Assembly (NCBI GenBank): GCA_003151955.1
Contig: PLZB01000097.1
Location: 1-47,394, forward strand
DNA: 47,394 nt
Origin: Acidimicrobiaceae bacterium
GTDB lineage: Bacteria > Actinomycetota > Acidimicrobiia > Acidimicrobiales > UBA8190
Reading direction: 5' to 3'
The first letter of the stretch is position 1; each line of letters begins with the position of its first letter. The position numbers and the translations under genes were made by a program. This document shows positions 16,329-24,711 of the stretch, piece after piece. The notes beneath the pieces were generated by a model. It saw nothing but the letters and a program-made list of their open reading frames with translations. It was not told where the DNA came from and searched no databases.

Positions 16329-17546
16329 GTGCGGGTCCTGGTCCTCTCCAACCTCTACCCTCCCCGGGCCCTCGGGGGCTACGAGCTCTCCTGCCGGGAC
16401 GTCGTCGATCGCTGGCGGGCCGCCGGCCACGAGGTCCTCGTGCTCTCCGGGGACGCCCCCGTCGGGGAAGGGGCGGCCGGGGACGACCCCTCCCATGTCC
16501 GACCGGTCCTCCAGCTCTACTGGGAGGACCACCGGATCCTGAACCCCCCCCTCCGTCAACGGTGGGTCATCGAGCGGTCCAACACCCGGGCCCTCGAGGA
16601 TGTCCTCGCCGATTTCCGCCCCGAGGTGGCCTCGGTCTGGAACATGGGGGCCATGTCGATGGGGCTCCTCAGCCGGCTCGGCCGCCGGGGGATCCCGGTG
16701 GTCTCCGTCATCTGCGACGAGTGGCCCTTCTACGGCCCCCGGGTCGACGCCTGGCTCCGACCCCTGGCCGGTCGACCCCGGCTGGCCAGGGTCATCGGGT
16801 CCCTCACCGGTCTCGAGACCCGACCCCCACCCCTCGACGACCTCGGCCCGGCCCTCTTCGTGAGCGACTGGCTCCGGCGGGTCGTCCGGGAGCGGTCATC
16901 CTGGGCGTTCCCCGACTCGGCTGTCGTTCCCTCGGGAATCGACCCGGCCGACTTCCCCCTGGTCCAACCGGAGGACCGGGAAGGGTTCAGCTGGCGGCTC
17001 CTCTCCGTGGGCCGGATCGACCCCAGGAAGGGGTTCGAGGTCGTCATCCGGGCCCTTCCCCTCCTCCCCCCGGAGGCCACCCTCGAGATCATCGGCGGAG
17101 GAGAGGAGGCCCACCGGCTCGAGCTGGCCGGGCAGGCCGCCCGGCTCGGGGTGGCCGACCGGGTCCGGTTCGACGTCGTCCCCCGGTCGGAGCTCTCCGG
17201 CCGGTACCGGGCCGCCGACGCCGTGATCTTCCCCTCGGCCTGGGAGGAGCCCTTCGGGCTCGTCCCCCTGGAGGCCATGGCCTCGGGCACCCCCGTCGTG
17301 GCCGTCCCGAGCGGGGGCTCGGCCGAGTTCCTCGCCGAGGGGGCCAACTGCCTGACCTTCCCCCCCGGGGACGCCCCCGCCCTGGCCGCCGCCCTGGGGC
17401 GGTTGGCCGGGGACGGTGCGCTCCGGTCGGCCCTCAGGGCCGGAGGCCAGGCGACGGCGGCCCGGTTCTCCGTCGACCGGCTGGCCTCCGATCTCCTCGA
17501 GCACCACCTCCGGGTGGCGGTCGAGGGGAGCCCGGTGGGCGCCTGA
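16329..17546 (+). CDS. GT4-family glycosyltransferase
   Basis: Protein of 405 residues, GT-B fold. N-domain: VRVLVLSNLYPPRALGGYE (with the GG loop), LYWEDHRILNPPLRQRW and VWNMGAMSMGLLSRLG. C-domain: WRLLSVGRIDPRKGFEVV, the E-x7-E motif EPFGLVPLE and MASGTPVVAVPSGGSAE. It is transcribed away from the wzm-led operon but is almost certainly part of the same polysaccharide locus. The GTG at 16329 starts the first strand; no better start exists. It ends ten bases before the end of a small secreted protein gene on the other strand. Confidence 0.85.
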   Translation: MRVLVLSNLYPPRALGGYELSCRDVVDRWRAAGHEVLVLSGDAPVGEGAAGDDPSHVRPVLQLYWEDHRILNPPLRQRWVIERSNTRALEDVLADFRPEVASVWNMGAMSMGLLSRLGRRGIPVVSVICDEWPFYGPRVDAWLRPLAGRPRLARVIGSLTGLETRPPPLDDLGPALFVSDWLRRVVRERSSWAFPDSAVVPSGIDPADFPLVQPEDREGFSWRLLSVGRIDPRKGFEVVIRALPLLPPEATLEIIGGGEEAHRLELAGQAARLGVADRVRFDVVPRSELSGRYRAADAVIFPSAWEEPFGLVPLEAMASGTPVVAVPSGGSAEFLAEGANCLTFPPGDAPALAAALGRLAGDGALRSALRAGGQATAARFSVDRLASDLLEHHLRVAVEGSPVGA

Positions 17547-17555
17547 GCCCCGGGC

Positions 17556-18038
17556 CTACTTCCAGTTGTACCCGACCACGTTCGAGGTCCCGGGAGCCCC
17601 GTTCGTGAGGGGGACGGAGGTCGTGTCGGAGTTGGCGGCCTCGACGAAGGTGAGCTCCCCGGCGCAGACGGGACCGCCGGCGGTGAAGCCCGGGATGCTG
17701 GCCGGGGTGAAGGTCGAGGCGATCGTCCCCGTCGAGGTGGACATGACCTGGAAGGTGTTGAACTGGGCCTCCTGTCCGCAGAGCTGGGAGGAGGTCGAGT
17801 GGTCCCAGACCGACCCGTCGGCGTGGATGTGGAAGGAGTCGATGGCGGTGCCACAGCGGGACACCGTGGCTGATCCGAGGGCCTGGTGGCTGCTGTCGTT
17901 CAGGTAGGCGATGACCTTCGGGTTCCAGCTGGCGGCCGAGGCCGATCCGGACCCGATGGCCACCACGGCCAGGCAGGTCGCGGCGACCAGGCTCAGGGCG
18001 ACCAGCAGCCTGGTCGAGAGCGTCCGGATACGGTCCAT
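17556..18038 (-). CDS. Small secreted protein, function unknown
   Basis: Protein of 160 residues with a clear Sec signal peptide: basic MDRIRTLSTR, a hydrophobic core LLVALSLVAATCLAVVAIG and cleavage after GSASA at about residue 34. The mature part (about 126 residues) has three cysteines, is rich in Ser, Thr and Gly, and contains IDSFHIHADGSVWDH. I recognise no family. The ATG at 18038 was preferred over an in-frame start 20 codons upstream because the signal peptide begins there and GAGG lies about ten bases before it. It faces away from the alpha/beta hydrolase gene. Confidence 0.6.
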   Translation of the reverse strand: MDRIRTLSTRLLVALSLVAATCLAVVAIGSGSASAASWNPKVIAYLNDSSHQALGSATVSRCGTAIDSFHIHADGSVWDHSTSSQLCGQEAQFNTFQVMSTSTGTIASTFTPASIPGFTAGGPVCAGELTFVEAANSDTTSVPLTNGAPGTSNVVGYNWK

Positions 18039-18202
18039 GTCGTCAGCCTCGGTTCCCGGGGCCCAGTCGTCCCCGAGGGCTACGGGGATTCCCCTCAACC
18101 AACCGGTCCCGGGCGCCGAAGGGAACTGAGGGGTCGCCCACCGGGGTCACCCGTTCCCACCTGGGACGATTAGGTCGGCGAGAGAAAGATGGACGACAAT
18201 CC

Positions 18203-19156
18203 GTGGCTATGTCACTGATCTCGGCACCGAGGCTCGAAGGAACGATCACCGTCCGGGAGGGGCGGAAGCTGGGGTTCGCCGAGTTCGGCCCCCTCGGCGG
18301 TCGGCCCATCGTCTGGCTCCACGGCACGCCGGGGGCTCGGCGGCAGATCCCCGAGGCGGCCCGGGTGGCCGCCTTCGAGCTCGGGGTCCGGATCATCGGG
18401 ATCGACCGGCCCGGGGTCGGGCTCTCCACCCCCCACCTCTACGACCGGGTCCTCGACTTCACCGAGGACCTCGCCATCGTCTTCGATGTCCTCGAGCTGG
18501 ACCGGTTGGCCATGATCGGCCTCTCGGGGGGTGGCCCCTACGCCCTCGCCACCGCCTCGGCCCTCCCTGACCGGGTGGCGGCCGTCGGCATCCTCGGGGG
18601 GGTCGTCCCCACCAAGGGGGAGGAGGCCATCCCGGGTGGCCTGGTCGGGAAGCTGAGCCCGCTGGGTCCCTTCATCCCGTTCCTCCGGGTCCCCCTGGCC
18701 GCTCTCTTCACGAACATCGTCCGGGTCCTCCGCCCGGTGGGGGGGCCTGTCCTCGACCTCTACGCCAGGTTCTCGCCGGAGGGGGACCGGCTGGTCTTCG
18801 GCCGACCCGAGATCAAGGCCATGTTCCTCGACGACCTCATCGGGAACGGCCGGCGGGGCCTCGGGGCCCCCATCAGCGATTTCATCCTCTTCACCCGGCC
18901 TTGGGGCTTCTCCCTGGCCGGGATCAGGACCCCGGTGGTCTGGTGGCACGGGGACAGCGACAACATCGTTCCCTTGGCCCACGCCCTGGCCGCCGTCCCC
19001 CTCCTCCCCGACGCCGAGCTCCGGGTCCGGCCCGGGGAGAGCCACCTCGGGGGGCTTGGCGCCGCCGAGGAGGTCATCATCACCCTCCTCGAGCTCTGGG
19101 ACCGGGGCGACCGGGCCCGGAAGCCGGTCCGGAAGCCGGTGGGGGCGGTCCGCTGA
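18203..19156 (+). CDS. Alpha/beta-hydrolase
   Basis: Protein of 317 residues with an alpha/beta-hydrolase fold. Oxyanion region VWLHGTPGARR (HG at 40-41), IGIDRPGVGLS, nucleophile elbow GLSGGGP (S108), acid in HGDSDNIVP (probably D253) and base in GESHLGG (H281). A cap region lies between about 140 and 235 and has hydrophobic, possibly membrane-facing stretches. GTG at 18203 suits the GATGGA upstream; an ATG two codons later is the alternative. Substrate unknown: esterases, epoxide hydrolase-like and haloalkane-like enzymes share the pattern. Convergent with the PucR-type gene. Confidence 0.8.
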   Translation: MAMSLISAPRLEGTITVREGRKLGFAEFGPLGGRPIVWLHGTPGARRQIPEAARVAAFELGVRIIGIDRPGVGLSTPHLYDRVLDFTEDLAIVFDVLELDRLAMIGLSGGGPYALATASALPDRVAAVGILGGVVPTKGEEAIPGGLVGKLSPLGPFIPFLRVPLAALFTNIVRVLRPVGGPVLDLYARFSPEGDRLVFGRPEIKAMFLDDLIGNGRRGLGAPISDFILFTRPWGFSLAGIRTPVVWWHGDSDNIVPLAHALAAVPLLPDAELRVRPGESHLGGLGAAEEVIITLLELWDRGDRARKPVRKPVGAVR

Positions 19157-19248
19157 CCTGAGGCCCGGGGCGCAACCTCCCGTGGGTCCCGGCCGGAGAC
19201 CCGGCCGGGCGCTGGGAGGCCGGCCGGGTCTCGACAGCCGAGAGGTTC

Positions 19249-19266
19249 AGGCCCCCTCGGGGGCCT
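19249..19266. terminator. Perfect hairpin between convergent genes, possible bidirectional terminator
   Basis: AGGCCCCCTCGGGGGCCT forms a seven- to eight-base G/C stem with a CTCG-type tetraloop, located between the hydrolase (+) and the PucR-type regulator (-). A second, weaker GC hairpin (CCCGGCC/GGCCGGG) lies at about 19188-19208. Neither is followed by a T run, as is common in very GC-rich actinobacteria. Confidence 0.5.
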
Positions 19267-19297
19267 CTGTCGTATCCAGCCAGGCCCGGAGGGCCCA

Positions 19298-20443
19298 TCA
19301 CCAGCCGGCGTCGGACCGTAGGGACTGGCTCCGGGGCCCGGCCGTCCGGTAGCCGGTCAGCTCGTCGAAGCGGCGGAGGCGGTGCTTGACGGTGTTGGGG
19401 TGGACGTGGAGGTGGGCGGCGGCGGCATCCACCCGACCGGACTCCTCGAGAAACGCCAGGGCCGTCGCGGCCAGGAGCCGGTGGAACTGGTCCCCGGCAT
19501 CGAGCCGGCCCAGGAGCTCCCCGGCCAGCATGGTCGCGAGCGGGGCGGCCGGGTCGAGGGCCACGTCGACGGCGAGGTCGGCGAGCCGGAGGGATCCGGT
19601 CCGTCCCAACCGGGCCGCGGCCTCGAGGCCTCTCCGGCAGAGGGTGTGGACGGTCGCCATCTCCCCGGGGGTGACGGGGCCGGAGGTCACGGCCACGATC
19701 CCCTCGGGCAGCTCGGCCTCCCCTCCGAGGGGGACGACGGCGCAGAGCCGGCCGTCGACGAGGGTGGCCAGCCCCCCGTCCCCGCCGGCCGCCGAGAGGA
19801 GCCCGGGCTCGATCGCCCGGGCCTCCCGGGGGTCGGTCACGTCGGTCACGATGAGGAGGTATCGCCGGCCCGGGTCGAGGCCGGTGTCGGCCAGCCGGTG
19901 CTCTCCGACCCCGGAGAGGAGCTCCCGGAGGGCTCCGGCCCTGACCGCCGAGGACGTCCGGGCCAGGGTCCGCTCGGCCTCCCGGTAGGCAGCGATGAAT
20001 CGGTTCTGGAGCTCGCTGCTGGTCCCGTCGAGGGCGACGAGACCCTCGACGATGGTTTCCGTGGGAACCCCGGCGTCGGCCGCCTCCTCGAAGAGCCTGG
20101 TCAGGATCCGGGCCCGGCCGGCCCGGAAGCCTTCGAGCATGGCGGCCAGGGGAACCCCCTGCCAGGCCCGGTCGAGGGCCAGCTCCTCGGCGGCGATGGC
20201 GACGGCGGGGGCGGTGGAGGGGTCGACGAAGGTCCCGGTGACGGCGGCGACGAGGGCGGCGATGTGCCGGCTGACCTCCTCCTGGGGGAGGGCGGCCAGC
20301 GCCGGCGACCCGGCTCGGGCCGCCTCGGTGATCTCGGCGGTGACCCCCGGATCGTCCCGGACCCGGGCCACCAGCCCGACGAGGATCTCCCGGTCTCCGG
20401 GGGCCCCCATGGTCAGGGGCCCCCGGTCGGTGACGAGGACCAC
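19298..20443 (-). CDS. PucR-family transcriptional regulator
   Basis: Protein of 381 residues. The C-terminal HTH_30 domain is clear at about 335-365: RVDAAAAHLHVHPNTVKHRL, then RRFDELTG, preceded by a typical ALAFLEESG helix. The middle part (YLLIVTDVTD, LCAVVPLGG) is the GGDEF-derived domain common to CdaR/PucR proteins, and the N-terminal 150 residues resemble the helical RsbR-like segment. Binding ligand unknown. The GTG at 20443 starts four bases after the stop of the lipoprotein gene; an ATG at 20410 is an alternative start that would remove 11 residues. It probably shares a transcript with the lipoprotein gene. Confidence 0.82.
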   Translation of the reverse strand: MVLVTDRGPLTMGAPGDREILVGLVARVRDDPGVTAEITEAARAGSPALAALPQEEVSRHIAALVAAVTGTFVDPSTAPAVAIAAEELALDRAWQGVPLAAMLEGFRAGRARILTRLFEEAADAGVPTETIVEGLVALDGTSSELQNRFIAAYREAERTLARTSSAVRAGALRELLSGVGEHRLADTGLDPGRRYLLIVTDVTDPREARAIEPGLLSAAGGDGGLATLVDGRLCAVVPLGGEAELPEGIVAVTSGPVTPGEMATVHTLCRRGLEAAARLGRTGSLRLADLAVDVALDPAAPLATMLAGELLGRLDAGDQFHRLLAATALAFLEESGRVDAAAAHLHVHPNTVKHRLRRFDELTGYRTAGPRSQSLRSDAGW

Positions 20444-20447
20444 GGGA

Positions 20448-21695
20448 TCAACCGGGACTGGGGGAGAGGATGGCGAGGACCGAGGCCGGGACGGCCCCGA
20501 GGCGGTTCCGTTGGGGGAAGCTCCCGACGGGGATCCGAGCCACTTCCTGGCCGGTGGTGTAGTTGATGACTGAGAGGCTGTTCCCCCCGCTCAGGGAAAC
20601 GAAGCACTCGGTCCCGTCGGCGCTGGTGGTGGTCCAGTAGGGGATGCTCTTGGCCGGGTAGTTCACGAAGCTCTGGTCCTTGAGGGTCGCCGTCGAGACG
20701 ATGGCGGTGTAGTCGTCGATCGTCCCGGCGTCGCAGATCCTCGAGCTGTCCCCGGAGAGGGCGATGCCGTGATGGGCCGAGTTCTGGGGGTACTGGTCCT
20801 GGGTGAGGGCCTGGGCCGCCGGGCTGTAGGGCTGGTTGACGGTGGCGAGGACGGTCCCGGTGGTGAGGTCGTACTTCTCGAAGCCGTTCAGGTAGGAGAG
20901 GTCCGTCCACATCGTCGTCTCGTCGGCGCTGATCAGGTTGGGCCGGATCCCGTAGGGGAATGACCAGGTCCGGATGATCTTGAAGGTCTTGGCGTCCGCC
21001 TCGGTGAGGAGGAAGGGACCCTTGGCCGAGTTGAGGGAGTAGGGGAGGGCGGTGATCCCGATGGAGGAGTTGTAGATGTGGAGGCCGTTGGCGGAGTAGT
21101 CGTTCCCGTGGGCGTAGTTCCCGGTGGCGAACGTCCCGGCCTGGGTCCCGTCGGCGGTGTTCAGGATGTAGGCCGTGCTGGCCGTGGTGGCCGAGACGAC
21201 GAGTTGGGTGCCGTCGGGGGAGAGGGCCATGTGGTCGGCGTGGAGGCTCGGGAGGACGACTCGCCAGAGCTCCTGGCCGGTCAGGAGGTTGAAGGCGGCC
21301 ACGTCGGCGAGGTTGGCCCGGGAGACGTAGAGGGTGGTGCCGGCGGGGGAGAGGGCCATGTCGTCGACGAACCGGTTCCCCCCCACCGCCGGGTCGACGG
21401 TGGCCTCGTCGGCGTTGGCAATGGCGTAGTTCAGCTGCTGGCCGACCGTCATGTTGGCCAGGACAGTCTTGAGGTCGGGGATGATGTTGAACGAGCCAAG
21501 GGTCTTGTCGGTGGCCGGGTCGATGAAGCTCACCGTCCCCGAGACGGCGTTCCCGACGAGGACGACCGGCGTCAGGGTGGCACCCCCGCCCCCTCCGCCC
21601 CCGCCACCGATGCCGGTCCCGCAGGCGGTCGACGTGAGGACGACAGCTCCCAATGCGACGGCGGCCCACCGCCGGCAGCTGCCCCCACGGTTCAT
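20448..21695 (-). CDS. YVTN-type beta-propeller lipoprotein
   Basis: Protein of 415 residues. A lipoprotein signal is visible: basic NRGGSCRR, hydrophobic AAVALGAVV and lipobox LTSTAC, followed by a glycine run (GTGIGGGGG), a typical surface tether. The body contains repeated propeller blades of the YVTN type: VSFIDPATDKTLGSF, MALSPAGTTLYVSRAN, MALSPDGTQLVVSATT, YILNTADGTQAGTF and LSVINYTTGQEVARI. The ATG at 21695 was chosen because GAGG sits seven bases before it. Function unknown: such proteins bind ligands, metals or partner proteins on the outer face. It lies directly upstream of the PucR-type gene, suggesting a shared role in sensing or uptake. Confidence 0.78.
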   Translation of the reverse strand: MNRGGSCRRWAAVALGAVVLTSTACGTGIGGGGGGGGGATLTPVVLVGNAVSGTVSFIDPATDKTLGSFNIIPDLKTVLANMTVGQQLNYAIANADEATVDPAVGGNRFVDDMALSPAGTTLYVSRANLADVAAFNLLTGQELWRVVLPSLHADHMALSPDGTQLVVSATTASTAYILNTADGTQAGTFATGNYAHGNDYSANGLHIYNSSIGITALPYSLNSAKGPFLLTEADAKTFKIIRTWSFPYGIRPNLISADETTMWTDLSYLNGFEKYDLTTGTVLATVNQPYSPAAQALTQDQYPQNSAHHGIALSGDSSRICDAGTIDDYTAIVSTATLKDQSFVNYPAKSIPYWTTTSADGTECFVSLSGGNSLSVINYTTGQEVARIPVGSFPQRNRLGAVPASVLAILSPSPG

Positions 21696-21915
21696 TCCCA
21701 GTCCTCGGATCACAGGTCCCCCTCGGCTCCGCCCGGTTCACCCCCCCCGTGGTGTCGGGGGACCGCCGCCCGGTCAGTGTGCGCCCGGCCGGGGGGGAGG
21801 GACAGTGTCGGGACGCCAATGTTCCCGGCGGGGATTGTCGGGATGGGACAACGGGGGGCACCGTGCTACGAGACTCCGGTGGCGGGAGGATGTCAACCCG
21901 GGGAGCCCTGGGATC

Positions 21916-22725
21916 TCAGCCCTCCTTGACCCCCTCGGCCCAGAGGTCGGCTGCCCCGAGGCCACGGGTGAGCCGGTGGGCGGCGAGCCGGCCGTAGAGC
22001 CGGCGGGGGCCCTCGTCGGGGACGAACTCGTCGTGGATCCATTCCCCCCGGGTCACCCTGGCCCGGCGGAAGCCGGCCTGGAAGAGGGCCCGACGCAGCG
22101 AGCCGAGGGTCTGCTCGTTCACGTGCATGGCCCGCTCGAAGTCGTTGCGGGGGTCGGCCGGCCAGCGCTTCCAGCGGCTCGGCCGGGAGAGTCGCTGGAG
22201 CCGGTAGGTGACGTCGTAGATGGTCCGGGTGGGGAGGGTGTGGGCGAAGACCCGGCCGCCGCCACGGAGGACCCGGTGGGCCTCGACGAGGGTCCCCTGG
22301 AGCTCGTCGGGGGTGAGGTGCTCGACGACGTCGAGGAGGGTGACGAGGTCGACCGACCCGGAGGGGAGGGGGAGCCGGCGGGCGTCGGCGGCGATCACGG
22401 TGGCCCGGTCCCGGACCCCGTGCTCGTCGAGGGTGGTCCGGGCCAGGGCTACGGCGGCGGCGGAGTACTCGACGCCGATGGCCCGGGCCGCCCCGGCCTC
22501 GATGGCGGCGGCGAGGAGCTCTCCCCGTCCCGTCCCGATGTCGAGGAGGACGTCCCCGGGCCGGAGGCCGGCCCGGGCCAGGGAGCCGGCGTAGCGGGCG
22601 TCGGCGGCCTTCCCGCCCGAGGCCACCCAGTCCTCGGAGCCGGCACAGCTCCGGAGGTAGTACTCGGCGTCGTAGACCTCCGGGGAGACCGTCGGGGGGG
22701 CGAGCTGCTGGGTTTCATGGTTCAT
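21916..22725 (-). CDS. Class I SAM-dependent methyltransferase
   Basis: Protein of 269 residues. SAM-binding loop VLLDIGTGRGELLAAA at about 59-74, second acidic strand AIGVEYSAAAV, VIAADARRLPLPSGS and LVTLLDVVEHL, as in UbiE/Methyltransf_11 enzymes. The C-terminal part is family-specific (RPSRWKRWPADPRND, HVNEQTLGSLRRAL), resembling methyltransferases of polysaccharide and cell-surface clusters. It overlaps the upstream glycosyltransferase gene by 11 bases and is the last gene of the Wzz/Wzy operon, so a sugar methylation role is likely. Confidence 0.82.
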   Translation of the reverse strand: MNHETQQLAPPTVSPEVYDAEYYLRSCAGSEDWVASGGKAADARYAGSLARAGLRPGDVLLDIGTGRGELLAAAIEAGAARAIGVEYSAAAVALARTTLDEHGVRDRATVIAADARRLPLPSGSVDLVTLLDVVEHLTPDELQGTLVEAHRVLRGGGRVFAHTLPTRTIYDVTYRLQRLSRPSRWKRWPADPRNDFERAMHVNEQTLGSLRRALFQAGFRRARVTRGEWIHDEFVPDEGPRRLYGRLAAHRLTRGLGAADLWAEGVKEG

Positions 22726-23794
22726 CGGAGCCTCCGAATCGCTCGGTGAGGGCCGTGACCCGGGTGCGGGCCACGGCGAGGGGGGAGTGGGCGGCGAGGA
22801 CGGCGGCCCGGCCGGTCGCCCCGAGGGCGGCCCGGCGGTCGGGGGAGACGAGGAGCTTGGCCAGGACCCCGGCGAACTCCCCGGGCCCGGCCAGCTCGGC
22901 TCCCTGGCCCGGTCCGAGGACGATCCCTTCCACCCCGGCCGGGGTGGTCAGGACGGGGACCCCGTGGGCCAGGGCCTCGAGGACCTTCACCTTGGGGCCG
23001 CTCGTGGCCGGGCAGGGGAAGGCGACGAGGGCGGCCCTGTCGAGGAGGTCCCGGCTGGAGGGGATCTCCCCGAGGAGGTCCACCCCGGGGATCGAGCCAA
23101 CCCGGGCGCGGTCGAGGTGGCGGCCGGCGAGGAGGAGCCGGGCGGCGGGGACGGCGTCTCGGACCTCGGGCCAACAGCGGAGGAGGATTCCCAGGGCGGA
23201 CAGGTTGGGGGGCCAGGACCAGTCGGCCAGGAGGGCGGCGACGGGCTCGTCCACCACCGGGAGGGGCTCCTCGGGGACGGGGTAGCCGATGGGGATGAAC
23301 CGGGCCGGCCGGGGGCCGAGGCCCCGGCCGACCCGTTCGGAGTAGGCCAGGACGAGCCCGGCCCGCCGGCCGCCCCGGCGCTCCCCCCGGGCCGTCTGGA
23401 GCTGGGCCGGCCGGAGTCGTCCGACGGCTCTGGCGTCGAGGAGGGCCCGGTAGTGGACGGTGAGGACCGACCGGGAGGAGCCGGCCACCGCGGCGAAGGA
23501 GGGGACGTCGTCGGCGACGGCGATCGTTCCGTCGGGGGGGGTCCACTCGCCCCCGCCGGTGTCCCAGCGGGGCCGGAGGATCCCCCGGAGGTGGGCCCGA
23601 GCTCTCGGTCCGGGATCGACCGGCCTCCATCGGCACCAGTCGGGGAGGGGCCGTCGGGGGGGGTCGGGGTGCCAGCACCAGGCCTCCAGGTCGTGGCCGA
23701 GGGTCCGGATCCCCTCGCACCAGGCCCAGGCCGACCGGCCCGCCGAGGTCCCCTCGGGGTCGGGATGGTCGCAGACGGCCACGGCCAGCCTCAT
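22715..23794 (-). CDS. GT4-like glycosyltransferase
   Basis: Protein of 359 residues. N-terminus MRLAVAVCDHPDPEGTSAG, then VADDVPSFAAV and LAYSERVGRGLG. The C-domain has ALLADWSWPPNLSALGILL, ARLLLAGRHLDRAR, VDLLGEIPSSRDLLDRA and SGPKVKVLEALAHGVPVLTT with GVEGI. This is the GT4 variant in which the first glutamate of E-x7-E is replaced (S/G here) while the lysines and second glutamate remain. It overlaps both neighbours (4 and 11 bases), sitting between a GT2 gene and a methyltransferase gene in the Wzy-type operon. Confidence 0.8.
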   Translation of the reverse strand: MRLAVAVCDHPDPEGTSAGRSAWAWCEGIRTLGHDLEAWCWHPDPPRRPLPDWCRWRPVDPGPRARAHLRGILRPRWDTGGGEWTPPDGTIAVADDVPSFAAVAGSSRSVLTVHYRALLDARAVGRLRPAQLQTARGERRGGRRAGLVLAYSERVGRGLGPRPARFIPIGYPVPEEPLPVVDEPVAALLADWSWPPNLSALGILLRCWPEVRDAVPAARLLLAGRHLDRARVGSIPGVDLLGEIPSSRDLLDRAALVAFPCPATSGPKVKVLEALAHGVPVLTTPAGVEGIVLGPGQGAELAGPGEFAGVLAKLLVSPDRRAALGATGRAAVLAAHSPLAVARTRVTALTERFGGSDEP

Positions 23795-24711
23795 CTGGGG
23801 ACCGCTCCGGCGTGGTCCGGGGACCGGAAGTGGCCGTCGACGAGGGGGAGTCGGGCGGCCCGGGCGAATCCCCGGAGGGAGCCGGCCAGCTTGACCGTCT
23901 CGGCCGCCGCCCCGAGCTCGTAGCCGGCGGCCAGCTCTCTTCCCACCCGGCGGACCCCGTCCCCAAAGATCTTGCGGAGCTCCCCAGCCGGTGACCGTGC
24001 TCCGCCCCGCCAGCGCTTCACGGCCAGGGCCCCGGAGCCGATCCCGTAGCCGTAGTAGGTCCGGAGCTGACCTCCCCGGTCCCGCCACTGGCGGTGGCCC
24101 ACCTCGGCGGCCGGCTCGAACCGGCCGGGGATCCGGGCGGCGAGGGCCCGGCCGAAGGCGTCGAGGTCCTCGGCGGCGCGGAGGGGAGCTCCCGGCCCCA
24201 GGGTCTCGTCGAAGCCCCCGATGGCCTCGAGGGCGGTCCGGCGCCAGGCCATGTTGGCCCCGTGGCCGACCGAGGTGGGGTCGGTCCGGGGGTCGAAGGT
24301 CCGGGCCTCGGCACCGGAGATGACCGAGAGGTGGAGCCCCCCCGGCCTTCCGGGCTCGGGTTCGGGGTGGACGGGACCGGTCAGGAAGCCCAGGTCGGGG
24401 TCGGCCTCGAAGGCGGCCGAGATGGCCTCGAGCCAGCCCGGCCCGGGCCGGCAGTCGTCGTCGGTGAAGGCGATGACCGGTGCCGAGGTCGCCCCGGTCC
24501 CGGCGTTCCGGGCCCGACAGGTCCCGGGGGCCTCGCAGCGGACCACCCGGGCCCCGGTCCGGGCGGCCAGCTCGGCGGTGGCCCCGGTCCGGGAGGCCGA
24601 GTCCACGACCACCAGCTCGTCGTCGTCCCGGAGGCTCCGGTGGACGGCTTCCAGGGCGCCGGCCAACTGGCCGGGCCGGTCCCGGCTGGCGATGACGACG
24701 GCCAGCTTCAT
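23791..24711 (-). CDS. GT2-family glycosyltransferase
   Basis: Protein of 306 residues, GT-A fold: MKLAVVIASRDRPGQLAGAL, LVVVDSASRTGATAEL, CRARNAGTGAT, the metal-binding FTDDDCRPGPGWLEAI and GFDETLGPGAPLRAAEDLD in the acceptor region. The C-terminal 60 residues are basic (RRVGRELAAG) and may associate with the membrane. Its ATG overlaps the stop of the polymerase gene and its stop overlaps the next start by four bases. It presumably assembles the repeat unit polymerised by the neighbouring Wzy-like protein. Confidence 0.85.
   Translation of the reverse strand: MKLAVVIASRDRPGQLAGALEAVHRSLRDDDELVVVDSASRTGATAELAARTGARVVRCEAPGTCRARNAGTGATSAPVIAFTDDDCRPGPGWLEAISAAFEADPDLGFLTGPVHPEPEPGRPGGLHLSVISGAEARTFDPRTDPTSVGHGANMAWRRTALEAIGGFDETLGPGAPLRAAEDLDAFGRALAARIPGRFEPAAEVGHRQWRDRGGQLRTYYGYGIGSGALAVKRWRGGARSPAGELRKIFGDGVRRVGRELAAGYELGAAAETVKLAGSLRGFARAARLPLVDGHFRSPDHAGAVPR

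Noticed and set aside
21835..21851. TTGTC/GACAA inverted repeat upstream of the lipoprotein gene
   Set aside because: Only five-base arms with a seven-base spacer and about 140 bases from the gene; could easily be chance.
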